DNA of 20,805 nt, from positions 1-20,805 of the forward strand of contig JAUIKX010000017.1 of the NCBI GenBank assembly GCA_030430515.1, written 5' to 3'. The translations under genes and the position numbers were made by a program. Under the pieces are notes generated by a model. That model was not told the DNA's origin, did no database searches, and was given only the letters and a program-made list of their open reading frames with translations. Positions 8,169 through 15,039 of this stretch are shown here, piece by piece. The stretch's first letter is position 1. Every line of letters begins with the position of its first letter. Source of the stretch: Gammaproteobacteria bacterium. Lineage in GTDB: Bacteria; Pseudomonadota; Gammaproteobacteria; Pseudomonadales; Azotimanducaceae.

Positions 8169-8633
8169 TCAGTGCACGTGTCCGTGCTCGATTTCCTCGG
8201 CAGTTGCTTCACGTACCGACTCCACGGTGCCATTGAAGTGCAGGGTGACGCCCGCGAGCATGTGGTTGGCGTCGAGCGTGGCGGTGTCTTCACCGACTTC
8301 CACGACAGTGAGCACCTGGGTGTGCCCGTCCTGGCTCTGGCTCTGCAGGCGCATGCCGGGCTGCACGTTTTCGATGCTGGCGAGCATCTGCAGGGGCACT
8401 TCCTGTACGAGCGCCGGGTCGGGCTGGCCGTAGCCCTCTTCCGGCGCGATGGTGGCCTGAAATTCATCACCCTGGGTCATGCCTTCCAGTGCATTTTCGA
8501 GGCCGGGAATGATGTTGCCGGCGCCGTGCAGATAGGAAAGCGGCTCACCGCCCTCGGACGAATCGATGGTGTTACCGTCGCCGTCGTTGAGTGTGTAGTG
8601 AATGGCGACGACCCGCTGATTAGCGATGTTCAT
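8169..8633 (-). CDS. slyD: FKBP-type peptidyl-prolyl isomerase SlyD, short tail
   Basis: Cytoplasmic prolyl cis-trans isomerase and holdase chaperone. The 154-residue product has the split FKBP domain: VVAIHYTLNDGDGNTIDSS at the N-terminus, then YLHGAGNIIPGLENALEGM (34-52) and EEGYG (65-69). The inserted insert-in-flap chaperone domain follows at about 70-120, and the FKBP fold resumes at DANHMLAGVTLHF (121-133). It resembles SlyD more than FkpB: the C-terminus is IREATEEE-like and ends in GHVH, exactly where E. coli SlyD begins its long His/Cys-rich metal-binding tail. Nickel delivery by that tail is therefore unlikely here, though the core isomerase is complete. The start is ATG 8633 with AGGAGC about 8 bases upstream. 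Confidence 0.95.
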   Translation of the reverse strand: MNIANQRVVAIHYTLNDGDGNTIDSSEGGEPLSYLHGAGNIIPGLENALEGMTQGDEFQATIAPEEGYGQPDPALVQEVPLQMLASIENVQPGMRLQSQSQDGHTQVLTVVEVGEDTATLDANHMLAGVTLHFNGTVESVREATAEEIEHGHVH

Positions 8634-8663
8634 GGTGGTTGCTCCTGTGCACATGGCGGTGAG

Positions 8664-8681
8664 GGGTGAGAGACCTCACCC
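8664..8681 (-). repeat. Small inverted repeat upstream of slyD
   Basis: GGGTGAG (8664-8670) and CTCACCC (8675-8681) form a 7-bp perfect stem with a 4-base loop, 30 bases before the slyD ATG. A second copy of GGTGAG lies directly before it (8658-8663) and could compete for the same partner. No U-tract follows on either strand, so a terminator is unlikely. It may be a leader hairpin, an attenuating structure behind the transglutaminase gene, or chance. Confidence 0.35.
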
Positions 8682-8730
8682 GTGAGAGGAGCAAAGCCTG
8701 ATTCGAGCCGTCAGCATAACGGCCGTGGCG

Positions 8731-9411
8731 TCAGGCGTCGAATGCGGTATCCCGATCACCATCCTCGCCGTCCTTCGTGAGCTGGCCGTTTTCGTCACGT
8801 TTCCAGCCGCGATAGATCTCGGCGAAAGTAGCGAGTATCTGCTCTAGCGGCAGATCATCGAAAGAGCCGCGCTGGTTGACGTACTCCATATGGCGGTTGC
8901 CGTTCTGGTCGTACGGGTGCATGAGCGCATCGGTTTCACCGTCGAACTCCAGAGGCTTGACGCCGAAGCGGTCGCAAAGCTCGATGTTGAACGCGGTGCT
9001 GAGTTTCACCCAGCGCTCGTTGAGCAGAAGCTCAGCATACCCATGCCACGCAAAGAGGTCGGTGCCCATGCTCTCGCTGAGTTTTTCCGTGGTCAGGTGG
9101 TTGCGCACATCGGCGAACCCCAGGCGTGCGGGGATGCCCAGGTGCCGTGCCGCGGCGACGAACAGCACCGATTTCGGTATGCACCAGTTGCTCTCGGTGC
9201 GGGTGATGTTGCTCGCCCGGAATGCTTCAGGTTCGTAGCTCGTGTTGTAGGGGTCGTAGCGGATGGCGTCGCGTACCGTGTAGAAGAGCTTTTTGGCGAT
9301 CTCTACAGGCTCCGTTGCGCCGTCTGCGGCATTTTCCGCGAATGCGACCACAGCCGGATCCTCGTGATCGATGAACCAGGTGGGCTTCAGCCAGTTGGGG
9401 TCGATGTTCAA
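8731..9411 (-). CDS. Transglutaminase-like (papain-fold) domain protein
   Basis: A 226-residue cytoplasmic protein of the transglutaminase-like superfamily. The catalytic Cys is C77 in SNWCIPKSVLFVAAARHLGIPARLGFADV, and the His is H123 in AWHGYAELLLNERWVKLSTAFN. The third residue is not an obvious Asp; the position carries the TAFN segment. The C-terminal block HMEYVNQRGSFDDLP is a further recognisable element. I place the start at TTG 9411 (MNIDPNWLKPTWFIDHEDP) because GGGAG lies 7 bases upstream. The in-frame ATG at 9447 has no ribosome binding site and would add unconserved residues; the frame to 9486 would overlap the divergent hydrolase gene. No signal peptide or membrane segment. Whether it is a protease, amidase or crosslinking enzyme cannot be told. 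Confidence 0.85.
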   Translation of the reverse strand: MNIDPNWLKPTWFIDHEDPAVVAFAENAADGATEPVEIAKKLFYTVRDAIRYDPYNTSYEPEAFRASNITRTESNWCIPKSVLFVAAARHLGIPARLGFADVRNHLTTEKLSESMGTDLFAWHGYAELLLNERWVKLSTAFNIELCDRFGVKPLEFDGETDALMHPYDQNGNRHMEYVNQRGSFDDLPLEQILATFAEIYRGWKRDENGQLTKDGEDGDRDTAFDA

Positions 9412-9478
9412 AGCTATTCTCCCGATCGTCGCATTCTGTCGTAGCATGGATGGCTGATCATAGACAGGAGAGTGGACC

Positions 9479-10336
9479 ATGGGCAAAAAGAAAGCGCAGC
9501 TCAGTAACGGAATGACATTTGCCTATCTGGAGCGCGAAGGTAGCCTGCAAGGCGATTCGACGAGCACGCCGCTCCTACTGCTTCATGGCATTACCGAAAA
9601 CGCCAACACCTACGCACCGCACCTGGCGAAAATCGACGCCGGGTGCCCTGTGTTCGCCATGGATTTTCGTGGCCACGGTGAATCCGATCGTTCCGAGCAG
9701 ACCTACGAAACCGAGGCCTATGTGGACGATGTCTGCCGGTTCATCGATGAGGTGATCGGCAGGCCGGTGCATCTGGCCGGACACTCCCTGGGCGGCTGGG
9801 TTGCGGCGCACACGGCTGCTGCTGCGCCGGACAAGGTGGTATCGGCATTTCTCGAGGACCCGCCGCTGTACTTCGTGGGCAACATGAACGAAATCTACGA
9901 GTCCCTTTTCCAGGGCATCGTGCTCATGGCGACCACCCTGCAGGACGGCTCTCGCAGCGCAGATGACTGGTTCGAGGTGATGGCAAACGCTCCCGACCCA
10001 TACAACGGCAAGCCGGGTATCGAGACCATGGGTGAGGAGCGCATCCGCCTGCGGCTGGCATCGATCGGCATGATGCACCCCAAGGCGCTTCAGGATGCTC
10101 TGGACAATTCTCTGGTGACGGACGTCGACCCCATGCTTAGATCCATCCGCTGTCCTGTGACCATGGTGACGGGTAACGAAGCGCTGGGAGCGGTGATTAC
10201 TGCGGAGGAAGCTGAGCGTGCGGCGTCAATCGTGCCGGACTGTACCCTGGTTCGGGTGCCTGAAGTGGGTCATCTGGTGCACGATCTGGCCACGGATGAC
10301 TGGCTGAACGCCCTGAACGGCTGGCTCAGGGGATGA
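9479..10336 (+). CDS. Alpha/beta-fold hydrolase
   Basis: A 285-residue serine hydrolase of the alpha/beta fold. The oxyanion-hole segment is LLLLHGITENANTY (32-45), followed by MDFRGHGESD (61-70). The nucleophile elbow is GHSLGG with S103, and the catalytic His is H265 in VPEVGHLVHD. The acid residue normally found as Asp after the sixth strand is not evident: the loop reads VTGNEALGAV, so N233/E234 occupies the place and E234 may serve. The start ATG 9479 has AGGAGAG about 8 bases upstream. It is divergent from the transglutaminase gene (67-base spacer) and convergent with ahcY. The substrate is unknown; esterase, C–C hydrolase and lactonase are all possible. Confidence 0.9.
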   Translation: MGKKKAQLSNGMTFAYLEREGSLQGDSTSTPLLLLHGITENANTYAPHLAKIDAGCPVFAMDFRGHGESDRSEQTYETEAYVDDVCRFIDEVIGRPVHLAGHSLGGWVAAHTAAAAPDKVVSAFLEDPPLYFVGNMNEIYESLFQGIVLMATTLQDGSRSADDWFEVMANAPDPYNGKPGIETMGEERIRLRLASIGMMHPKALQDALDNSLVTDVDPMLRSIRCPVTMVTGNEALGAVITAEEAERAASIVPDCTLVRVPEVGHLVHDLATDDWLNALNGWLRG

Positions 10337-10368
10337 AAAACGGGGTCGGAGCGCAGGCTCCGACCCCG
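10336..10368 (-). terminator. Intrinsic terminator of ahcY
   Basis: A perfect 12-bp GC-rich stem: cggggtcggagc (10341-10352) pairs with gctccgaccccg (10357-10368) around a 4-base loop. On the minus strand the stem is followed by TTTTT, giving a textbook rho-independent terminator 7 bases past the ahcY stop. On the plus strand no T-run follows, so it should terminate the hydrolase transcript poorly; the A-tract overlaps the end of the hydrolase stop codon (10334-10336). Confidence 0.92.
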
Positions 10369-10375
10369 GCGAGCA

Positions 10376-11737
10376 TCAGTACTTGTAGCTCTCGGGCTTG
10401 AAGGGGCCTTCCACCTCCACGCCGATGTACTTGGCCTGATCTGCGCGCAGCTTGGTCATCACGCCGCCGAATCCGGCAACCATGAGCTCCGCGACTTCCT
10501 CATCCAGCTTCTTCGGCAGCACTTCTACCGTAATCGGCGAACGCTGGCTCGGATCCTGGTCGGCCCAGCGCTGCTCGAAGAGATGCATCTGAGCGAGCAC
10601 CTGGTTGGCGAACGAGCCGTCCATGATGCGCGAGGGGTGGCCCATGGCGTTGCCTAGGTTCACCAGCCGGCCTTCCGACAGGAGAAGTATGTAGTCATCG
10701 TCTGAGTCGCTGCGGTAGATCTGGTGCACCTGATCCTTGACCGTGTCCCAGCGCCAGTTTTCGCGCATGTAAGCCGTATCGATTTCATTGTCGAAGTGGC
10801 CGATGTTGCACACGACAGCGCCACTTTTCACAGCGGTCAGCATGTTGCTGTCGCAGACGTTGTAGTTGCCGGTGCAGGTGACGATGAGATCGGTGTCCTG
10901 CAGCAGGCGGGTGTCGATGTCTTCGAGTTTGCCGGTGTTGTTGCCGTCTTTGTACGCAGACACGACTTCATAGCCATCCATGCAGGCCTGCATGGCGCAG
11001 ATCGGGTCGATCTCGGTCACCCGTACGATCATGCCTTCCTGGCGCAGGCTTTGCGCGGAGCCTTTGCCGACGTCGCCGTAGCCGATCACCAGCGCCCGCT
11101 TGCCGGACATGAGCATGTCGGTGCCGCGCTTGATGGCGTCGTTCAGGCTGTGACGGCAGCCGTACTTGTTGTCGTTTTTGGATTTGGTGACCGAGTCGTT
11201 GACGTTGATCGCCGGTACCTTGAGGGTGCCTTCAGCCATCATTTCATAGAGACGATGCACACCGGTGGTGGTCTCTTCGCTGATGCCGTGAATGGAATCC
11301 AGCATTTCGGGATATTTGTCGTGCAGCATTTCGGTGAGGTCGCCACCGTCGTCGAGCAGCATGTTGGCATCCCAGGGCTTGCCGTCGGAGAGGATCGTCT
11401 GCTCGATGCACCACAGGTACTCTTCTTCGGTTTCGCCTTTCCATGCGAACACGGGAATGCCGGCAGCGGCCATGGCGGCGGCGGCGTGATCCTGCGTCGA
11501 GAAGATGTTACAGGAGGACCAGCGCACGTCAGCGCCGAGCGCGACCAGCGTTTCGATCAGCACTGCCGTCTGAATGGTCATGTGGATGCAGCCGATGATC
11601 TTGGCGCCTTTCAGCGGTTGCTCGGAGGCATAGCGGGTGCGCAGCGCCATCAGTGCCGGCATCTCCTTCTCCGCGAGGCTGATTTCCTTTCTGCCGAAAT
11701 CGGCCAGGCCGATGTCTGCGACTTTGTAGTCCGTCAT
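10376..11737 (-). CDS. ahcY: Adenosylhomocysteinase (SAH hydrolase)
   Basis: Catalyses reversible hydrolysis of S-adenosylhomocysteine to adenosine and homocysteine, using tightly bound NAD+, in the cytoplasmic methyl cycle. The 453-residue product carries IGCIHMTIQTAVLIETL (48-64), the NAD-binding loop GYGDVGKG (219-226), and the active-site residues K185, D189 and N190 in the SVTKSKNDN block, the same numbers as in the mammalian enzyme. The C-terminal PESYKY matches the family's NAD-contacting tail. The start is ATG 11737 with AAGGA 7 bases upstream; the frame to 11782 would overlap the preceding gene. It follows sahR by 19 bases on the same strand and is presumably co-transcribed and under SahR control. 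A strong intrinsic terminator closes the unit. Confidence 0.98.
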   Translation of the reverse strand: MTDYKVADIGLADFGRKEISLAEKEMPALMALRTRYASEQPLKGAKIIGCIHMTIQTAVLIETLVALGADVRWSSCNIFSTQDHAAAAMAAAGIPVFAWKGETEEEYLWCIEQTILSDGKPWDANMLLDDGGDLTEMLHDKYPEMLDSIHGISEETTTGVHRLYEMMAEGTLKVPAINVNDSVTKSKNDNKYGCRHSLNDAIKRGTDMLMSGKRALVIGYGDVGKGSAQSLRQEGMIVRVTEIDPICAMQACMDGYEVVSAYKDGNNTGKLEDIDTRLLQDTDLIVTCTGNYNVCDSNMLTAVKSGAVVCNIGHFDNEIDTAYMRENWRWDTVKDQVHQIYRSDSDDDYILLLSEGRLVNLGNAMGHPSRIMDGSFANQVLAQMHLFEQRWADQDPSQRSPITVEVLPKKLDEEVAELMVAGFGGVMTKLRADQAKYIGVEVEGPFKPESYKY

Positions 11738-11756
11738 TTCTGATTCCTTCGTTTGG

Positions 11757-12713
11757 TTAGGGGGACTTGAGATAACTGGCAAGCTGAATGGTGAAGCCGT
11801 TGCGCTGAGCGAAAAACTGACGGGTCGCCAGCTTCATTCCCACGCTTTCAGCCCATCCGTCGAGCTCTTCAGGGGTGAATCCGAGCCACAGGTCGCCGCA
11901 TGCTTCCGTCGCCCAGTCGTGCTGGTGACGGTCGAGTTCGGCGATGAGCAGCATGCCGCCCGGCGCCAGCCTGGCCGCGGCGGCGGCAAAGAATGCCCGT
12001 GGTGAGGTCTGGTGGTGAACCACCATGGCCGCAACGACGAGATTCTGCTGAGGACCGCTATGCGTTGAGAGGTCGTTCTCCTCAATACGCACGTTGGTCA
12101 GTTCGATTGCTTCAGCACGCACGGGTGCGAGCATCTTGGCGCTGCGGTCGATCGCGGTAATCTCGCCAAAATCCTCCGCCAGACGTTCGATGATCCGCGT
12201 ATTTCCCGGGCCTATTTCGAGCGCGCGGCCGCGTACGGGCAGATGGGTGCGCCAGATTTCCTGCATGGACTCGGCGTACTCCCCGGGTTCGCTGATCAGC
12301 ATGCGCTGGCTTTTGAGCGCGTCGGCGTTGGACGCAAAAAAGGCCCGCACGTTCTTTTCTCTCGCCCGATGCACAGCAGCGACTTTACGGCGGAGGTTTA
12401 CGGGCGCGGGTGAGCCGTCGAGCGCTTTGAAGAGTTCCCGGATGAGTGCTGAGTCGGCCGGGTCCCGGCGCCGGTAGTAGTTGCTGTTGCCTTCCCGGCG
12501 CTGGCTGACGAGCCCGGCTTCACGAAGAATTTTGAGATGGTGGCTGATGGCCGGCTGCGCGACGCTGAACACCTGGGCGAGTTCGCTCACGGAAAACGAG
12601 TCATGCTCCAGCACGCGCAGGAGGTTGGCGCGACGTTCGTCACCAGCGGCCTTGGCGACCTCGACCACGGGGTCGTCCGGTGTTGGGGTGTCCTGAGACA
12701 GCGCTTTCTGCAT
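11757..12713 (-). CDS. sahR: SahR-like ArsR repressor with methyltransferase-like effector domain
   Basis: A 318-residue regulator. Residues about 15-100 are an ArsR-type winged helix with recognition region VSELAQVFSVAQPAISHHLKILREAGLV (42-69) and wing RREGNSNYYR. Residues about 120-318 are a SAM-methyltransferase fold with motif I ALEIGPGNTRI (164-174) and the acidic D189 after the second strand. No metal-binding Cys motif of arsenic or cadmium sensors is present. SahR-family proteins have this architecture and are known repressors of SAM-cycle genes that release DNA when SAH binds the methylase-like domain. Position fits: ahcY follows by 19 bases, and a perfect palindrome lies 28 bases upstream of the start. 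No Shine-Dalgarno precedes ATG 12713; a TATAAT box ends only 8 bases before it. Residual methyltransferase activity cannot be excluded. Confidence 0.9.
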   Translation of the reverse strand: MQKALSQDTPTPDDPVVEVAKAAGDERRANLLRVLEHDSFSVSELAQVFSVAQPAISHHLKILREAGLVSQRREGNSNYYRRRDPADSALIRELFKALDGSPAPVNLRRKVAAVHRAREKNVRAFFASNADALKSQRMLISEPGEYAESMQEIWRTHLPVRGRALEIGPGNTRIIERLAEDFGEITAIDRSAKMLAPVRAEAIELTNVRIEENDLSTHSGPQQNLVVAAMVVHHQTSPRAFFAAAAARLAPGGMLLIAELDRHQHDWATEACGDLWLGFTPEELDGWAESVGMKLATRQFFAQRNGFTIQLASYLKSP

Positions 12714-12721
12714 GGCGGCGC

Positions 12722-12749
12722 ATTATAGGGATGAGGCTTTCTATATCAA
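12722..12749 (-). promoter_or_regulatory. sahR-ahcY promoter overlapping the operator
   Basis: On the minus strand a TTGATA -35 box (12744-12749, five of six consensus) is separated by 16 bases from a perfect TATAAT -10 box (12722-12727). The -35 lies wholly inside one half of the palindrome, so a bound repressor would block polymerase. Predicted transcription start is near 12715, essentially at the sahR ATG (12713). Confidence 0.75.
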
Positions 12750-12764
12750 AATATTTTGATATAG
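12741..12764. promoter_or_regulatory. Perfect 24-bp palindromic operator, probable SahR site
   Basis: The half-site ctatatcaaaat (12741-12752) is followed directly by its exact reverse complement attttgatatag (12753-12764). It is AT-rich in a GC-rich surrounding and lies in the 82-base spacer between divergent sahR and the aminotransferase gene. Each half contains a -35 box for the promoter facing its own side. ArsR dimers bind such dyads. That it is the SahR operator, controlling both directions, is inferred from position and symmetry. Confidence 0.85.
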
Positions 12765-12783
12765 AGTTTGTAAACGCTGTGAT
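12756..12783 (+). promoter_or_regulatory. Aminotransferase/omega-amidase promoter overlapping the operator
   Basis: On the plus strand TTGATA (12756-12761) in the right half of the palindrome is followed, after 16 bases, by TGTGAT (12778-12783, four of six -10 consensus). This mirrors the geometry of the sahR promoter. The expected start near 12790 leaves only a few leader bases before ATG 12796. The -10 is weak, so confidence is lower than for the opposite side. Confidence 0.5.
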
Positions 12784-12795
12784 AGATTTCTCGCT

Positions 12796-13935
12796 ATGGA
12801 GAGCAAGCTGCCAGACGTGGGCACGACCATCTTTACCGTGATGTCGGGCCTGGCCAACGAGTGTGGGGCCATCAACCTTTCCCAGGGCTTTCCCGACTTC
12901 GACCCGCCCTCTGAGCTCCTCGACAGGGTGCAGCACTACCTGCGCAGCGGGCACAACCAGTACCCGCCGATGATGGGCGTGCCAAGCCTGCGCGAAGCCA
13001 TCGCAGGCAAGGTGGAAGAGATCTACGGCTGTCGGGTCGATGCCGAAACGGAGGTTACGGTGACGTCGGGCGCCACCGAGGCGCTGTTCTGCGCGATTGC
13101 AGCGACGGTGCGGTCCGGAGACGAGGTCATCGTCTTCGACCCGGCCTACGACAGCTACGAACCCGCCATCACGCTTCAGGGCGGTATCACCCGGCACCTG
13201 CCGCTGCGCTCTGAGGATTACCTGCCGGACTGGCAGATGGTCGAAGAAGCGATCAGCGCGAATACCCGGGCTATCGTCGTCAACACGCCGCACAACCCGA
13301 CGGGCACCGCCTGGCCGGAAGCGGATCTCGAGCGACTGCAGTCGCTGGTGCTGGAGCACGGTCTCTACCTCGTTGCTGACGAGGTCTACGAGCACATCCT
13401 CTTCGACGGCCGCCGGCATGAAAGCGCCTGCCGCTATCCGGATCTTTTCAGCCGCTCCTTCGTCGTGTCGTCGCTGGGCAAGACCTATCACTGCACCGGC
13501 TGGAAGATCGGCTACTGCGTTGCTCCGGCGGAACTCAGTCAGGAGTTCCGGCGTGTGCATCAATATGTGACGTTCACCTCGCACACGCCGACCCAGCTCG
13601 GTCTGGCTGATTTCATGGCCAGTCATCCAGAGCACCATCTCGAGCTCGGCTCCTTCTACCAGCGCAAGCGCGATCTGTTCATCGAACTTCTCGAGGAATC
13701 GCGCTTCTCGATGGTGCCAAGCGCAGGCACCTACTTCCAGCTGCTCGATTACAGCGCCATAACGGACGAAGCCGATACGTCGCTCGCCCGCCGCTGGACC
13801 CGGGAAGTCGGAGTGGCCAGCATTCCGCTGTCCGTATTTTATGAGTTGGGGCGGCAGCAGCCGGTTTTGCGGTTCTGTTTTGCCAAGGACGATGCGACCC
13901 TGCGTCGCGCTGCGGAGGTGCTTTGCCAGCTCTGA
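12796..13935 (+). CDS. Methionine/glutamine-type PLP aminotransferase (YbdL/KAT family)
   Basis: A 379-residue fold-type I aminotransferase related to E. coli YbdL and the glutamine transaminase K/kynurenine aminotransferase group. These enzymes transaminate methionine, glutamine or aromatic amino acids with 2-oxo acids, including the methionine-salvage product 4-methylthio-2-oxobutanoate. Key features are SKLPDVGTTIFTVMS at the N-terminus, NLSQGFPDF (27-35), NTPHNPTG (163-170), D195 in ADEVYEH, and the PLP lysine K229 in SSLGKTYHCTGWKIGY. The family N-terminus begins right at ATG 12796, which supports this start although no ribosome binding site is visible. The next gene, an omega-amidase, overlaps its end by 13 bases, the classic pairing for glutamine-dependent transamination. 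Divergent from sahR-ahcY across the palindrome. Confidence 0.92.
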   Translation: MESKLPDVGTTIFTVMSGLANECGAINLSQGFPDFDPPSELLDRVQHYLRSGHNQYPPMMGVPSLREAIAGKVEEIYGCRVDAETEVTVTSGATEALFCAIAATVRSGDEVIVFDPAYDSYEPAITLQGGITRHLPLRSEDYLPDWQMVEEAISANTRAIVVNTPHNPTGTAWPEADLERLQSLVLEHGLYLVADEVYEHILFDGRRHESACRYPDLFSRSFVVSSLGKTYHCTGWKIGYCVAPAELSQEFRRVHQYVTFTSHTPTQLGLADFMASHPEHHLELGSFYQRKRDLFIELLEESRFSMVPSAGTYFQLLDYSAITDEADTSLARRWTREVGVASIPLSVFYELGRQQPVLRFCFAKDDATLRRAAEVLCQL

Positions 13936-14696
13936 AGGTCGCCATCGTCCAGACCCATACCCACTGGCACGATCCCGCTGCCAACCGGGCGATGTTCGAC
14001 ATCTGGTTCGACGACGTGCCGGCCGGTGCCGACCTCATTGTGCTGCCGGAGATGTTCAGCACCGGCTTTACCATGGCGTCGGCGGAAGTGGCGGAGACCA
14101 TGGAGGGCGAAACGGTCCGCTGGATGCAGCAGCGCGCCGGGGAGTTGGGGAAAACGCTCTGTGGCAGTGTGGTGATCGAAGCCGGTGGCGCGTATTTCAA
14201 CCGGATGCTCTGGGTGCCGCCTGATGGCCGCATCAGCTTCTACGACAAGCGTCACCTGTTCCGCATGGCCGGTGAAACCGAACACTACCAGCCGGGCTCG
14301 GACCGGGTGATCGTGCGCATTAACGACATGAGGGTGTGTCTGGCGGTCTGTTACGATCTGCGCTTTCCGGTGTGGCTGCGCAATCGAGGGGATTACGATG
14401 TGCTGCTGGTGGTGGCCAACTGGCCCGCTGCGCGAGTCGGCGCATGGACGGCGCTGCTCAGAGCCCGTGCGATCGAGAATCAGGCGTATGCCGTCGGGGT
14501 GAACATCGTCGGTACTGACGGTGCCGAAGTAGCGTACTCAGGCGGGTCTGCTGTGTTCGATCCTCAGGGACAGGTGGTGCTCGCGCCTTCACCAAAGGCC
14601 GAGGTGGTTGCCGCGGAGCTCGATCTGGAGGCGCTCGAGGACTACCGCAGAGCCTTTCCGGCGTGGCAGGATGCCGATGAGTTTCAGTTGGAGTAA
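13923..14696 (+). CDS. Omega-amidase (YafV/Nit2-type nitrilase superfamily)
   Basis: A 257-residue C–N hydrolase that, in this branch, hydrolyses 2-oxoglutaramate (or 2-oxosuccinamate) to 2-oxoglutarate and ammonia, pulling glutamine-dependent transamination forward. The catalytic Glu-Lys-Cys triad is complete: E43 in VLPEMFSTGFTM, K109 in SFYDKRHLF, and C143 in AVCYDLRFPVWLRNR. Length matches E. coli YafV. The start is TTG 13923 (MPALKVAIVQTHTHWHD), preceded by GGAGG with 4-base spacing and lying inside the end of the aminotransferase gene, so the two are translationally coupled. The pairing with a YbdL-like aminotransferase strongly supports the omega-amidase role over generic nitrilase or carbamoylase activity. 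Confidence 0.93.
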   Translation: MPALKVAIVQTHTHWHDPAANRAMFDIWFDDVPAGADLIVLPEMFSTGFTMASAEVAETMEGETVRWMQQRAGELGKTLCGSVVIEAGGAYFNRMLWVPPDGRISFYDKRHLFRMAGETEHYQPGSDRVIVRINDMRVCLAVCYDLRFPVWLRNRGDYDVLLVVANWPAARVGAWTALLRARAIENQAYAVGVNIVGTDGAEVAYSGGSAVFDPQGQVVLAPSPKAEVVAAELDLEALEDYRRAFPAWQDADEFQLE

Positions 14697-14703
14697 GGCG
14701 CTG

Positions 14704-15039
14704 ATGCGCAGACGTTGGTCCGTTTTTCTCATCCTGCTGCTCGGAGCGGGCTGCGGCTCGGAAAATGCTTCGACCGGTGCCGCACCCGCGCATCCCGGCG
14801 CGCCGATCTATCTGCGCAGCTGTTTCTCCTGCCATGCGTCAGGGCTAGCTGGTGCGCCACGCGCCGGTGATGCCGTTGCCTGGGAGGAGCGTCTCGCCAA
14901 GGGTCGGGAACAGCTTCTGAAGAATACGATCGAGGGTGTGCCTCCAGGTATGCCGGCCAGAGGGATGTGCAGCAACTGCTCCGATGAGCAGCTTGCAGAT
15001 GCCATTGATTACATGATCAAAGAGAGCGGATTGAAGTAA
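14704..15039 (+). CDS. Cytochrome c5-like c-type cytochrome, probable lipoprotein
   Basis: A 111-residue small electron carrier. The N-terminus MRRRWSVFLILLLGAGCG is a signal peptide ending in a lipobox-like sequence with C17, so it may be lipid-anchored; Gly at -3 of the lipobox is atypical. One haem-binding CXXCH is present (CFSCH, 40-44). The axial Met is M83 or M88 in PPGMPARGM, and the additional Cys pair C89/C92 in MCSNCSDEQLADAIDYM is the typical cytochrome c5 signature. The start is ATG 14704, 8 bases after the omega-amidase stop, with AAGG upstream; the longer frame to 14608 lies inside the previous gene. Function is probably periplasmic or membrane-surface electron transfer; the redox partner is not visible. 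Confidence 0.92.
   Translation: MRRRWSVFLILLLGAGCGSENASTGAAPAHPGAPIYLRSCFSCHASGLAGAPRAGDAVAWEERLAKGREQLLKNTIEGVPPGMPARGMCSNCSDEQLADAIDYMIKESGLK

Noticed and set aside
10724..11743. A 339-codon plus-strand open frame opposite ahcY
   Set aside because: Composition is a mirror of ahcY codons (Val/His/Asp-rich) with no domain; ahcY is certain on the other strand.
11757..12713. A plain SAM-dependent methyltransferase or arsenic methylation enzyme
   Set aside because: The ArsR winged helix at the N-terminus, absence of arsenic-binding Cys motifs, linkage to ahcY and the upstream dyad favour a regulator.
11738..12795. An SAH riboswitch ahead of ahcY
   Set aside because: Only 19 bases separate sahR from ahcY, and the sahR promoter leaves almost no leader, so there is no room for the aptamer. 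Regulation is better explained by the ArsR-type operator.
12640..13638. A 332-codon minus-strand open frame opposite the aminotransferase
   Set aside because: It covers the palindrome and the aminotransferase start, has no recognisable domain, and the aminotransferase motifs are unambiguous.
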